Shown here in pieces: positions 1 to 7,753 of a stretch of 54,405 nt of DNA. The notes below the pieces were generated by a model. That model saw only the letters and a program-made list of their open reading frames with translations. It had not been told where the DNA came from and ran no database searches. How positions within the stretch are numbered: the first letter of the stretch is position 1; the number at the start of each line of letters is the position of its first letter. The position numbers and the translations under genes are program-made. This stretch comes from Pseudomonadota bacterium (lineage in GTDB: Bacteria > Pseudomonadota > Alphaproteobacteria > Sphingomonadales > Sphingomonadaceae): contig JAEZHP010000129.1 in NCBI GenBank assembly GCA_023416515.1, positions 1-54,405 on the forward strand. Direction: 5' to 3'.

Positions 1-2
1 TG

Positions 3-518
3 ATCAGCCTGGTGGCCATCGCGCTGGCGATAACGACGGCCGGCTGCGCGCGGCGCAATCGCGAGCTGCCGCCCGAGCCGCCGAGCTCGACCACGCCGAC
101 CGGCGAGGAGACCAACCCCTACGGAAACGACAGCGGCGTCGGCACCGCCGCCCTGCCGGGATCGCGCGCCGACTTCGTCCAGAGCGTGATCGCCGACCGC
201 GTCTTCTTCGCCTTCGACAGCTATTCGATCGACGACGAGGCGCGCCGCACCCTCGATTCGCAGGCGCAGTGGCTGCTTCGCAATCCCAACGTCCGGGTGA
301 CGATCGAAGGCCATGCCGACGAGCGCGGCACCCGCGAATATAACCTCGCATTGGGCGAGCGCCGCGCCAACGCGGCACGGCTCTATCTCGAGAGCCGCGG
401 CATCTCCTCGGCGCGGATGCAGACGATCAGCTGGGGCAAGGAGCGCCTCGAGGCGTTTGGCTCCGACGAGCAGTCCCACGCCCGCAATCGCCGCGCAGTG
501 ACGGTGGTGCCGGAATAA
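3..518 (+). CDS. pal: Peptidoglycan-associated lipoprotein Pal (5' end cut by the window)
   Basis: The reading frame enters from the left edge, so the true start and first half of the signal peptide lie outside the window. The visible N-terminus is hydrophobic and ends in a lipobox-like TTAGC whose Cys would be lipidated. A Pro/Thr-rich linker follows, then an OmpA-C domain over roughly the last 110 residues with the hallmark GHADERGTREYNLALGERRA. Pal anchors the outer membrane to peptidoglycan and works with the Tol system in envelope constriction; tolB would be expected just upstream. The usual downstream cpoB (ybgF) is absent, and the next gene is a convergent nuclease. Family assignment is secure; the exact start cannot be seen. 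Confidence 0.95.
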   Translation: MSLVAIALAITTAGCARRNRELPPEPPSSTTPTGEETNPYGNDSGVGTAALPGSRADFVQSVIADRVFFAFDSYSIDDEARRTLDSQAQWLLRNPNVRVTIEGHADERGTREYNLALGERRANAARLYLESRGISSARMQTISWGKERLEAFGSDEQSHARNRRAVTVVPE

Positions 519-525
519 GGGAATT

Positions 526-656
526 CCCTCTCCCCTCCGGGAGAGGGTGGCTGAGCAAAGCGAAGCCGGGTGAGGGCACGCGCTTGCCCTCACCAACTCC
601 GACTGAGCCGCTGCGCGGCTAAGTCTTCGTATCCTCTCCCCTCGGGGAGAGGATTA
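526..656. repeat. Intergenic multi-hairpin repeat, probable bidirectional terminator
   Basis: Between the convergent pal and nuclease genes there are consecutive short palindromes: CCCTCTCC/GGAGAGGG (526-547), a perfect 10-bp stem GGTGAGGGCA/TGCCCTCACC (569-594), AGCCGC/GCGGCT, and an 11-bp stem ATCCTCTCCCC/GGGGAGAGGAT (631-654) that reaches the nuclease stop codon. The CCCTCTCCC...GGGTGAGGG wording is typical of dispersed intergenic repeats in proteobacteria. Its position between two gene ends suggests it stops transcription from both sides. There is no clear T-tract. Confidence 0.7.
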
Positions 657-1529
657 GCCGAACGCTTCGTCCAATAGCCGCGCAAGCCTCAGTCCGCCGC
701 GCGTCACTTGCGTTCGCACCACCGGAATGAGCTCCCTTATCTGCTCCTGGGTGATGACCGGAGGCTCGGACGGGACTTCGGCGCAGGGGTCGCCGAGAAC
801 GCCGCCATAAGCGAAGCGGCGGCTGACCTCCCAGCTCTCGCGCGCCCAATCCTCGACACTGCCTTGCGCCATCGTCCGGCGCTCTTCCATTCCGACGCTG
901 CTCAGCAAGCCGCGCGCCTCGCCGGGCGGGGTTGAGATCGAACGTTCGGCAAGGAGGCCGTCCCAGATGGCGTGGAGGTTCGACTGGATTCGGCTGTAAT
1001 AGGCACGGAAACGGTTGCCGCCGAGATCGCCGCGGTCGCCGGCGTGGAGCGGCTGGTGAAGATCGCCGACGAAGTGGACCAGGAAGAGCAGGGCCTGGAG
1101 CCGCTCGCGGCGGGGCAAGGTGCGGTCCTTCAGGAGCCGGACATTGCGCTCGACTTGGGCGGACACGCAATTGCCGTTGGCGCAGGCGCTTTCTATGTCG
1201 AACGGGCGGCACACGTTGACGTTCTGATAGTGCCAAGGCGCGGTGTAGCTGAAGCGGTCGCCGCGGCGGATGCAGTCGGCCCACACGCTGGCTTGGCCGA
1301 TCGTGGCGACCGGGCAGTCGGGAGTCTCGAGAAGGGCGCCCTGGCGGAGCAGGCGGCGGATCTCGGCGCGGGTCGTGGGGCTCACTTCCTCAATCGCGAT
1401 TTGGGCGACGGTTTCGTGCCCATAATCCCACCAGGCGAAGGCGGGGGTGGGGAGGAGGAGCAGGGCGAGCAGAGCCATAATCCTCCCCATGAGCCTTCGG
1501 CTCACAGGGAGGTTTGAAATGTCGCGCAT
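654..1529 (-). CDS. S1/P1-type secreted nuclease
   Basis: This is a zinc-dependent single-strand nuclease of the S1/P1 family, predicted to be periplasmic or secreted. After a hydrophobic signal (ALLALLLLPTPAFA) the mature protein begins WWDYGHE, in which the N-terminal Trp and the His are trinuclear-zinc ligands. Further ligand motifs are visible: ASVWADCIR, HYQNVN, and HFVGDLHQPLHAGDRGDLGG, which carries two His and an Asp. Length (about 275-290 aa) fits the family. The start is uncertain: the ATG at 1529 gives a 13-residue lead before MGRIMALL, while the ATGs at 1490 or 1478 sit inside or just after a palindromic repeat whose GGGGAGG could be the ribosome-binding site. The gene lies 2 nt after the isoaspartyl peptidase gene and is probably co-transcribed with it. 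Confidence 0.9.
   Translation of the reverse strand: MRDISNLPVSRRLMGRIMALLALLLLPTPAFAWWDYGHETVAQIAIEEVSPTTRAEIRRLLRQGALLETPDCPVATIGQASVWADCIRRGDRFSYTAPWHYQNVNVCRPFDIESACANGNCVSAQVERNVRLLKDRTLPRRERLQALLFLVHFVGDLHQPLHAGDRGDLGGNRFRAYYSRIQSNLHAIWDGLLAERSISTPPGEARGLLSSVGMEERRTMAQGSVEDWARESWEVSRRFAYGGVLGDPCAEVPSEPPVITQEQIRELIPVVRTQVTRGGLRLARLLDEAFG
1482..1512. repeat. Solo palindromic repeat (CCTCCCC-type) at the nuclease start
   Basis: CCTCCCCAT, then GAGCC-ttc-GGCTC, then ACAGGGAGG form one continuous 31-bp hairpin. The outer arms match the outer arms of the element at 20937-21070 exactly (CCTCCCTGT / ATGGGGAGG in the other orientation), while the inner stem differs in sequence but is still self-complementary. 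It lies over the translation start of the S1/P1 nuclease. Confidence 0.75.
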
Positions 1530-1531
1530 GA

Positions 1532-2569
1532 TCAGCCGCGCTCGCCTTGCGGGGCGCTGGCGGCAGTCTGGCTTTCCTCGTCGCCATAGATGGCGACGCT
1601 TCGGCCGGCTGGGCTGGCCTGGCCGCGGTACATTCCCGGCGTGTTGAAGCTGTAGATGCCGTCCCCGCTGGGGGTGACGACGATGACGCCGCCGGTGCCG
1701 CCCAGTGCGTGCATCTCTCGGATCACGGTGTCGGCCGCCTGCTGGGCAGTGTCCTGGGTGAAGCGAAGCCGCGCGCAGATTTCGTGGGCGACTCCCTCGC
1801 GGATGAAGAACTCGCCGGCGCCGGTCGCGGAGACCGCGCAGGCGCGGTCGTCGGCATAGGTGCCCGCGCCGATGATCGGGGAATCGCCGATCCGGCCCCA
1901 GCGCTTACCGGTGAGGCCGCCGGTCGACGTCGCCGCGGCGACATGGCCGTCGCGGTCGACCGTGACCGCTCCGACGGTTCCATATTTGAGGTCGATGTCG
2001 AAGCTCTGCGCCGACGGCCGGCTCCGGAACTCCTCGAGCTGGCGGCGGCGCTCGGGCGTGTGGAACCACTCGTTGGGGACCTGCTCGAGGCCCTGCTCGC
2101 GCGAGAATTGGTCGGCGCCGAGGCCGCGAAGGAAGACGTGCGGGCTGTGCTCCATCACCCGGCGGGCGAGGCTGATCGGGTGGCGGGTGTTGGAAGTGCC
2201 GGTGATCGCGCCGGCGCCGCGGGTGCGGCCGTCCATGATCGAGGCGTCATGCTCGATCGTGCCTTCATAGGTGAAGACGGCGCCTCGGCCGGCGTTGAAA
2301 TTGGGGTCGTCCTCGAGCTCGCGGACCGCAGCCTCGACGGCGTCGAGAGCGCTTCCGCCGCGCTGGAGGATCTCCGAACCGGTCGCAAGCGCATGGTCGA
2401 GCGCAACGCGGATCTCGCGGTCCTTCTCGGGCGTCAGCCGGCCGCGCTCGATCACTCCGGCGCCGCCATGGATGACCAGCCGCCATGCCGGGCGCTCGCC
2501 CTGGGCGGGGGATTGGGCGGCGGCGGGAGTGGACATCAGCAGGGCTCCGATCAGCAGCAGCAAACGCAT
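1532..2569 (-). CDS. Isoaspartyl peptidase / L-asparaginase (Ntn hydrolase), exported
   Basis: This is a plant-type asparaginase (family T2) that cleaves isoaspartyl dipeptides and may hydrolyse L-asparagine. It starts with a signal peptide (MRLLLLIGALLMSTPAAAQ), so it acts in the periplasm. LVIHGGAGVI marks the N-terminus of the alpha subunit. YGTVGAVTVD, at about residue 195, contains the Thr expected to become the nucleophile after autocleavage, and STGGLTGK and GDSPIIGAGTYAD form the substrate pocket. Length is 345 aa, normal for the family. The ATG at 2569 is chosen because GGAGG lies 5 nt upstream; the frame stays open far upstream but without signal-peptide character. Confidence 0.93.
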   Translation of the reverse strand: MRLLLLIGALLMSTPAAAQSPAQGERPAWRLVIHGGAGVIERGRLTPEKDREIRVALDHALATGSEILQRGGSALDAVEAAVRELEDDPNFNAGRGAVFTYEGTIEHDASIMDGRTRGAGAITGTSNTRHPISLARRVMEHSPHVFLRGLGADQFSREQGLEQVPNEWFHTPERRRQLEEFRSRPSAQSFDIDLKYGTVGAVTVDRDGHVAAATSTGGLTGKRWGRIGDSPIIGAGTYADDRACAVSATGAGEFFIREGVAHEICARLRFTQDTAQQAADTVIREMHALGGTGGVIVVTPSGDGIYSFNTPGMYRGQASPAGRSVAIYGDEESQTAASAPQGERG

Positions 2570-2701
2570 GGGCACCTCCATTGGGCTCCGGGTCCTTAGG
2601 GGGTGGGACGTCGGAGGTGAAGTGCCCACCGGCGCTGGATTCCGCTTGCCGGATCGAGGCACCTCATATAAAGATGATATCAGATTTAAAGGGAGGCAAA
2701 G

Positions 2702-3604
2702 ATGACTGACGTCCGTACCGAGGGGCTTCGAGTGAGCCGGGAGACCGCAGCTGCGACGATCAGCGGCTATCAGGTGCTTCTGGTCCTTCTCGCGGCCATC
2801 GCTCTCACCATCGGCGGCGCGTCCCAGATCGATGGACCCAACCAGATTTTGGGTGTCGTGCTCGCCGTCGCCGGCGCGCTCATCGCGCTGTTCATCGTTT
2901 GCGGCTTCTACATGCTCCAGCCCAACCAGGCGGCGGCGATCACCCTGTTCGGCGACTATCGCGGGACGGACCGCGTCGCGGGGCTTCGCTGGGTGCTCCC
3001 GTGGATGATCCGGAAGAAGGTGTCCGTGCGCGCGACCAACTTCATTTCCGAGCGGATCAAGGTCAACGAGCTTCGCGGAAACCCCGTCGAGATCGCCGCG
3101 CAGATCGTGTGGCGGGTGACCGACACCGCCCAGGCGCTGTTCGACGTCGACGATTATAAGGCGTTCGTGGTGGTCCAGACCGAGGCCGCGGTGCGCTCGA
3201 TCGGATCGCGCTACGCCTATGACGATCTCGAGCACCAGGAAGAGGTGACCCTTCGCGGAAGTCACGAGGTGGTGAACGGCGAGCTTCGCCTCGAGCTGAT
3301 CGAGCGGCTGAAGGGCGCCGGAATCACCATCGACGAGAGCGGCCTCACCCACCTCGCTTATGCTCCGGAGATCGCCAGCGCGATGCTTCGCCGCCAGCAG
3401 GCGCAGGCGGTGGTCGCGGCCCGGGCGACCCTGGTCGCGGGCGCGGTCGGGATGGTCGAGATGGCGCTCGACTCGCTGAGCGAGAAGGGAGTGGTCGATC
3501 TCGACGACGAGCGCCGGGCGACGATGGTGTCGAACCTGATGGTCGTGCTGTGCGGCGAGCGCGAGGCGCAGCCGGTCGTCAACGCGGGCACGCTGTACCA
3601 GTAA
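2702..3604 (+). CDS. SPFH/Band 7 domain membrane protein
   Basis: This 300-aa protein belongs to the stomatin/prohibitin/flotillin (SPFH) superfamily. Two hydrophobic segments lie at about residues 20-42 and 48-72. The SPFH domain follows directly (QPNQAAAITLFGDYRGTDRVAGLRW, NFISERIKVNELRGNPVEIAAQIVWRV), then a helical tail rich in Arg/Gln/Ala (RRQQAQAVVAARATLVAGAV) typical of the oligomerising coiled coil. GGGAGG lies 5 nt before the ATG. It precedes a small RHH/AT-hook protein by 16 nt, a pairing I recognise from other proteobacteria. SPFH proteins scaffold membrane microdomains; the partner protein of this one is unknown. Confidence 0.9.
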   Translation: MTDVRTEGLRVSRETAAATISGYQVLLVLLAAIALTIGGASQIDGPNQILGVVLAVAGALIALFIVCGFYMLQPNQAAAITLFGDYRGTDRVAGLRWVLPWMIRKKVSVRATNFISERIKVNELRGNPVEIAAQIVWRVTDTAQALFDVDDYKAFVVVQTEAAVRSIGSRYAYDDLEHQEEVTLRGSHEVVNGELRLELIERLKGAGITIDESGLTHLAYAPEIASAMLRRQQAQAVVAARATLVAGAVGMVEMALDSLSEKGVVDLDDERRATMVSNLMVVLCGEREAQPVVNAGTLYQ

Positions 3605-3620
3605 GCGACGGGAGGCCCCC

Positions 3621-3827
3621 GTGCCCGACCCCAAGAAGGCCTTCCCGCTGCGCATCGAGCCGGCCCTGTGGGACCAGCTCGAGCGCTGCGCGGCGGCCGA
3701 GTTCAGGAGCGTCAACGCGCAGATCGAGGTGCTCCTGCGCGAGGCCTTGGCGCGGCGCGGGATCAAGGTCGCGCCGCCCGAGCAACGCCCGCGCGGCCGG
3801 CCCAGGAAGGATGGAGCCGCGTCCTGA
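3621..3827 (+). CDS. Small Arc-like ribbon-helix-helix protein with AT-hook-like tail
   Basis: This is a 68-aa basic protein beginning with GTG, preceded by GGGAGG at 5-nt spacing. The first 45 residues fit an Arc-type ribbon-helix-helix fold: a beta strand (KKAFPLRIEP), then two helices (LWDQLERCAAAEFRSVNAQ and IEVLLREALARRG). The C-terminus PRGRPRKDG carries the GRP core of an AT-hook. It is in the same direction as the SPFH gene, 16 nt downstream. It may bind DNA and regulate its own operon, or it may be a partner of the SPFH protein. No toxin gene is adjacent, so a toxin-antitoxin role is not supported. Confidence 0.8.
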   Translation: MPDPKKAFPLRIEPALWDQLERCAAAEFRSVNAQIEVLLREALARRGIKVAPPEQRPRGRPRKDGAAS

Positions 3828-3873
3828 CCCGCATCGACTTTCGCTTGTAACGGCAAAGGCCTATATCCCGGCC

Positions 3874-4998
3874 ATGTCCGTACGCCCCTGGAGAGATATC
3901 GTCCGCCGCCCGTCGCGGCAGATCATGGTCGGCAACGTCGCCGTCGGCGGCGACGCGCCGGTGACGGTTCAGACCATGACCAACACCCCGACCTCCGACG
4001 CGAAGGCGACGATCGACCAGATCCGGCGCTGCGAGGAGGCGGGAGTCGACATCATCCGGGTGTCGTGCCCGGACGTGGAGAGCACCGCCGTGCTGAGGCA
4101 GATCGTTCGGGCCGCTCGCGTGCCGATCGTCGCCGACATCCATTTCCACTACAAGCGCGCGCTGGAGGCGGCGGACGCGGGCGCTGCGTGCCTCCGGATC
4201 AATCCGGGCAATATCGGCTCGGAGGAGCGGGTTCGCGAGGTGATCGCGGCGGCCAAGGCGAACGGCTGCGCGATTCGCATCGGCGTCAATGCCGGCAGCC
4301 TCGAGAAGGACCTGCTCGAGAAATATGGCGAGCCGTGCCCCGAGGCGCTGGTCGAGAGCGCTCTCGACCATATCAAGATCCTGCAGGACCACGACTTCCA
4401 CGAATATAAGGTCGCGGTGAAGGCGAGCGACGTGTTCCTCGCGGTCGCGGCCTATCAGCAGCTCGCCGAGGCGGTCGATTGCCCCCTCCATCTCGGAATC
4501 ACCGAGGCGGGCGGCTTCGTCGGCGGAACGGTGAAGAGCGCGATCGGGATCGGCTCGCTGCTGTGGTTCGGGATCGGCGACACGATCCGAGTCTCCCTCT
4601 CGGCCGAGCCGGAGGAGGAAGTTCGGGTCGGCTACGAGATCCTGAAGGCGCTGGGCATCCGCAATCGCGGAGTGCGCGTCGTGTCGTGCCCGAGCTGCGC
4701 GCGCCAGGGCTTCGACGTGATCCGCACGGTTCAGACGCTGGAGGAGCGCCTCCAGCATATCCGGACGCCGATGTCGCTTTCCGTGCTCGGCTGCGTCGTC
4801 AACGGGCCGGGCGAGGCGCGCGAGACCGACATCGGCATCACCGGCGGCGGCAACGGCAAGCACATGGTCTATCTGAGCGGAGTTACCGACCATCACGTCC
4901 AGGACGCCGACATGGTCGAGCATATCGTCCGACTGGTCGAAGCCAAGGCCGCCGAGATCGAGGCGGCGAACGTGGTCGTCCCCGCTGCTGCGGAATGA
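3874..4998 (+). CDS. ispG: 4-hydroxy-3-methylbut-2-en-1-yl diphosphate synthase (flavodoxin/ferredoxin)
   Basis: IspG (GcpE) performs the penultimate step of the MEP isoprenoid pathway, reductively opening MEcPP to HMBPP with a [4Fe-4S] cluster. The two-domain bacterial form of 374 aa is complete. The TIM-barrel part begins with RQIMVGNVAVGG and VQTMTNTPT. The C-terminal cluster ligands are Cys272 and Cys275 (SCPSCARQGFD), Cys307 (LGCVVNGPGEA) and Glu314. The ATG at 3874 aligns with the family start, although the frame is open further upstream across the RHH gene. It lies 46 nt after that gene. Confidence 0.98.
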   Translation: MSVRPWRDIVRRPSRQIMVGNVAVGGDAPVTVQTMTNTPTSDAKATIDQIRRCEEAGVDIIRVSCPDVESTAVLRQIVRAARVPIVADIHFHYKRALEAADAGAACLRINPGNIGSEERVREVIAAAKANGCAIRIGVNAGSLEKDLLEKYGEPCPEALVESALDHIKILQDHDFHEYKVAVKASDVFLAVAAYQQLAEAVDCPLHLGITEAGGFVGGTVKSAIGIGSLLWFGIGDTIRVSLSAEPEEEVRVGYEILKALGIRNRGVRVVSCPSCARQGFDVIRTVQTLEERLQHIRTPMSLSVLGCVVNGPGEARETDIGITGGGNGKHMVYLSGVTDHHVQDADMVEHIVRLVEAKAAEIEAANVVVPAAAE

Positions 4999-5050
4999 GT
5001 TAACCATCGCTCTTCATCCCGCCTGAAGCCGTGCCGGCTAGTCCGGCGGG

Positions 5051-5530
5051 ATGAACGGTGGGCTCAAGATCGTCGTGGTGCTGGTCGTCGGCATCTTTTG
5101 GGCGCTGGTCCGGCCCGGCGACGGTGCGCCGGCGCCCCGCGTGGAGGCCTCGGTAGCCGCAGATGCGCCGGAGGAAATCCGACTCCAGCGGCGCGGGGAC
5201 GGGCATTTCTACCTTCACGGAATGGTCAACGGACAGATCGTCGAGTTCCTCGTCGACACCGGCGCCGACAGCGTCGTCCTCACCGTCGAGGATGCGGCGC
5301 GCGTCGGGCTCGACGTCGACAAGTCGCGCTTCCGGGTGATCGGGAGCGGGGCCGCTGGCCCGGTCCAGGGGCAGGTAAGCAGGCTCGACAGCGTCGAGGT
5401 CGAAGGCCGCACGGTCACCAATATGCGGGCGATGGTCGCCAACGGCCTCGAACAGTCGCTGCTCGGCCAGGATTTCCTGACCCGATTCCGCTCGGTTCAA
5501 ATGAGCGGAGCCACGATGGTTCTTCGGTGA
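5051..5530 (+). CDS. Retropepsin-like aspartic protease, membrane-anchored (copy 1)
   Basis: This 159-aa protein has an N-terminal hydrophobic anchor (residues 5-20) and a clan AA, retroviral-type aspartic protease domain resembling the TIGR02281 family. The active-site motif is FLVDTGADSVVLT with Asp69-Thr70-Gly71. A second hydrophobic-Gly element, SLLGQDFLTRF, lies near the C-terminus as in the family. Such single-domain proteases act as dimers, probably on the periplasmic face. It is followed after 67 nt by a close paralogue. The substrate is unknown. Confidence 0.85.
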   Translation: MNGGLKIVVVLVVGIFWALVRPGDGAPAPRVEASVAADAPEEIRLQRRGDGHFYLHGMVNGQIVEFLVDTGADSVVLTVEDAARVGLDVDKSRFRVIGSGAAGPVQGQVSRLDSVEVEGRTVTNMRAMVANGLEQSLLGQDFLTRFRSVQMSGATMVLR

Positions 5531-5597
5531 CTCGCTTACCGGTCGTTCACCATGAGGTTTAAGCGCGTCTTGGGCTGGGGCCGCTAGGATCGCAGCC

Positions 5598-6122
5598 ATG
5601 GGCAAGGCACTTATCCTCTTCGTGCTCGTCGGGCTTGGCGTCGGCTTCCTGATCCCGATCGACAGCGGCGACGCGCCCAAGGCGGAGGTGGCGCAGGCCG
5701 CCAAGCCTGAGGAGGCGCCTGCCGCCGAGCAGCCGGCCCAGCCCGCCGCCGCGGGATGGGGCACCGAGACCCGGCTCCGGCGCGACGGCAGCGGTCATTT
5801 CCTCGCCGAGGCGCGGATCAACGGTCAGCCGATCCAAGCCGTCGTCGACACCGGCGCGTCCACCGTCGCCCTGACCGTCGCCGACGCTCAGCGGGCGGGC
5901 ATTGCCGTCGATCCGTCGCGCTTCGACGTCGTCGGAAGCGGCGCGAGCGGGGCGGTTCGCGGCCACGAGATCTCACTCAGCAGCGTCAGCGTCGACGGCA
6001 AGGAAGTGCGCTCGATCCGCGGGGTCGTGCTCGAAGGGCTCGACGTGTCGCTGCTCGGCCAATCCTATCTGTCGCGAATCAGCGGGGTCGAGATGCGCGG
6101 CGACGAGATGGTCCTGCGCTAG
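5598..6122 (+). CDS. Retropepsin-like aspartic protease, membrane-anchored (copy 2)
   Basis: This 174-aa paralogue of the preceding gene has the same plan: an N-terminal anchor (residues 3-20), a longer Ala/Pro/Glu-rich linker (about 23-52), and a retropepsin-like domain. The catalytic motif is AVVDTGASTVALT with Asp84-Thr85-Gly86, and the C-terminal flap-side motif is SLLGQSYLSRI. Both copies end in MVLR. The pair appears to be a local duplication, and the linker lengths differ. Location is probably the periplasmic side of the inner membrane. Confidence 0.85.
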   Translation: MGKALILFVLVGLGVGFLIPIDSGDAPKAEVAQAAKPEEAPAAEQPAQPAAAGWGTETRLRRDGSGHFLAEARINGQPIQAVVDTGASTVALTVADAQRAGIAVDPSRFDVVGSGASGAVRGHEISLSSVSVDGKEVRSIRGVVLEGLDVSLLGQSYLSRISGVEMRGDEMVLR

Positions 6123-6171
6123 CCCGACGGGGGCTGTTCACCCCGACCGAAAGCGCTAAGCGCGCCGGACC

Positions 6172-7086
6172 ATGTCCGCGCCGCGTTCCTCAAGCATCGC
6201 AATTCCCTTCGCCGTCGCAACGCTCGGCATCGCGTGCTTCTCGGCGATGGACGCGGTGATGAAGCATCTGGTGGTGACGATCGGCGCCTATAATGCGCTG
6301 GTCTGGCGGATGGGCGCGGTGGCGGTGCTCAGCGGCATCGCTTTCGCGGCGCTTCGGTCAGCCTGGCCGGCGCGCTCGGTGATGCGAATCCACGTCATCC
6401 GCGGCCTGGTCAGCACGGTGATGGGCTTCCTGTTCTTCTGGGGGCTGGGGCGAGTGCCGCTCGCGCAAGGGGTCGCTCTCGCCTTCATCGCGCCGCTGAT
6501 CGCGCTCTATCTCGCAGCGGTGCTTCTCCACGAGCGGATCGAGCGGCGCGCGATCCTCGCTTCGCTTCTCGGGATTGCGGGCGTGGCGGTGATCTTCGCC
6601 GGACAGGCTCAGGCCGATCTTGGGCCGGAAGCGCTGCTCGGCTCGCTTGCGATCCTCGCCTCGGCCTGCCTCTATGCCTACAACATCATCCTGATGCGCC
6701 AGCAGGCGCTGGTCGCCGGGCCGCTGGAGGTCGCTTTCTTCATGAGCCTGTTCACCACGCTCGGCCTCCTGCCCGCGGCGCCGTTCCTGGCGGTGCCGCC
6801 CCCGGTCGAGGTCTGGCCCGCGGTCGCGGCGGCGGCCCTGCTGTCGTTCGGATCGCTGATGCTTCTCGCCTGGGCCTATGCCCGGGCCGAGGCCCAGCAT
6901 CTCGCGCCGGTCGAATATACCGCCTTCATCTGGGCGGTGATGCTCGGCTGGATCTTCTTCGGCGAGGCGGTTCAGCCGCTGACCCTGGTTGGCGCCGCGA
7001 TGATCGTCGGCGCTTGCCTGCTCGCGGCGACGCGGCGGCCCGACGTCGGCGCCGAGGTCGAGAGCGGCATTCCTGGAGGTGCATGA
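6172..7086 (+). CDS. EamA/DMT-family transporter
   Basis: This is a 304-aa inner-membrane protein of the drug/metabolite transporter superfamily, with about ten hydrophobic segments arranged as two EamA repeats. Typical features are SAMDAVMKHLVV in the first helix, RGLVSTVMGFLFFWGLGRVPLAQGVALAFIAPL split between helices 3-4, and AEAQHLAPVEYTAFIWAVMLGWIFFGE near the end of repeat two. The substrate cannot be read from sequence; RhaT/RarD-like metabolite export is usual. Its stop overlaps the start of the SMR gene by 4 nt (ATGA), so the two are translationally coupled. Confidence 0.88.
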   Translation: MSAPRSSSIAIPFAVATLGIACFSAMDAVMKHLVVTIGAYNALVWRMGAVAVLSGIAFAALRSAWPARSVMRIHVIRGLVSTVMGFLFFWGLGRVPLAQGVALAFIAPLIALYLAAVLLHERIERRAILASLLGIAGVAVIFAGQAQADLGPEALLGSLAILASACLYAYNIILMRQQALVAGPLEVAFFMSLFTTLGLLPAAPFLAVPPPVEVWPAVAAAALLSFGSLMLLAWAYARAEAQHLAPVEYTAFIWAVMLGWIFFGEAVQPLTLVGAAMIVGACLLAATRRPDVGAEVESGIPGGA

Positions 7087-7400
7087 TGGCGTGGTTCTGG
7101 CTGATCCTTGGCGGCATGTTCGAAGTGGGCTTCACCACCTCGCTGCGCTTCGTCGACGGCTTCCGAAACATTCCCTGGACGCTCGCCTTCCTGGTGTCGG
7201 TCGGGATCAGCATGGCGCTTCTCGAGCTCGCATCGCGAAGCATATCGATGGGCACGGCTTATGCGGTGTGGGGCGGCATCGGCGCGGTTGGCACCGTGAT
7301 CGTGGGCATCTTCTTTTTCCAGGAGCCGGCGGGGGCCCTGCGGATCGCGCTCATCTTCGGAATCGTCGCCTGCATCGCAGGCCTGAAGCTCCTTCACTGA
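7083..7400 (+). CDS. Small multidrug resistance (SMR) protein, SugE/Gdx-like
   Basis: This is a 105-aa, four-helix SMR transporter. The essential membrane Glu is present (Glu14 in GGMFEVGFTT). The loop GTAYAVWGGIGAVGTV resembles the SugE/Gdx (guanidinium exporter) subgroup more than EmrE, as does the ending AGLKLLH. It begins inside the stop of the EamA gene (ATGA), and its own stop shares a base with the next start (TGATG), so three genes form one compact operon. The Gdx assignment is inferred from motif similarity; no guanidine riboswitch is seen upstream because the gene is internal to an operon. Confidence 0.88.
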   Translation: MMAWFWLILGGMFEVGFTTSLRFVDGFRNIPWTLAFLVSVGISMALLELASRSISMGTAYAVWGGIGAVGTVIVGIFFFQEPAGALRIALIFGIVACIAGLKLLH

Positions 7401-7753
7401 TGGCTTATGACGAGGGCCTTGTCGGCTGGGTGCAGGAGGCGCTGGAACCGCTCGGCACCGTGACCATGCGCAAGATGATGGGAGCGGCGACGCTCTATCT
7501 CGACGGGGTCATCTTCGCGATCGCCGACGATCAGCTCTGGTTCAAGTCGGACGGGGAGGCGGATGCGCTGTGGGACGAGGCGGGCTGCGCGCGCTTCACG
7601 TTCACCTCGAAGGACGGGCGGGTGGAGACGATGAACTATCGCCGGGCACCCGATGCCGTTTACGACGATCCGGACGAAATGCAGCAATGGGCGCGACTTG
7701 CTGCCGAAGCCGGGAGCCGCGCGGCCGTTAAGAGGCGGCCGCGAAAGGGTTAA
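7400..7753 (+). CDS. TfoX/Sxy N-terminal domain protein
   Basis: This 117-aa protein matches the TfoX N-terminal domain: an N-terminal helix (GLVGWVQEALEPLG), then VTMRKMMGAATLYLDGVIFAIADDQLWFKSD, the family core with the Arg-Lys-Met-Met-Gly turn and FAI-DD-LWFK strands. It lacks the C-terminal TfoX domain and ends in a basic tail (RRPRKG). TfoX-N proteins are linked to competence regulation in gammaproteobacteria, but stand-alone ones in alphaproteobacteria have no established function. It is third in a run of overlapping genes (TGATG junction). Confidence 0.85.
   Translation: MAYDEGLVGWVQEALEPLGTVTMRKMMGAATLYLDGVIFAIADDQLWFKSDGEADALWDEAGCARFTFTSKDGRVETMNYRRAPDAVYDDPDEMQQWARLAAEAGSRAAVKRRPRKG

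Noticed and set aside
3621..3827. Antitoxin of a toxin-antitoxin pair
   Set aside because: No toxin-like gene is adjacent; the neighbours are an SPFH protein and ispG.
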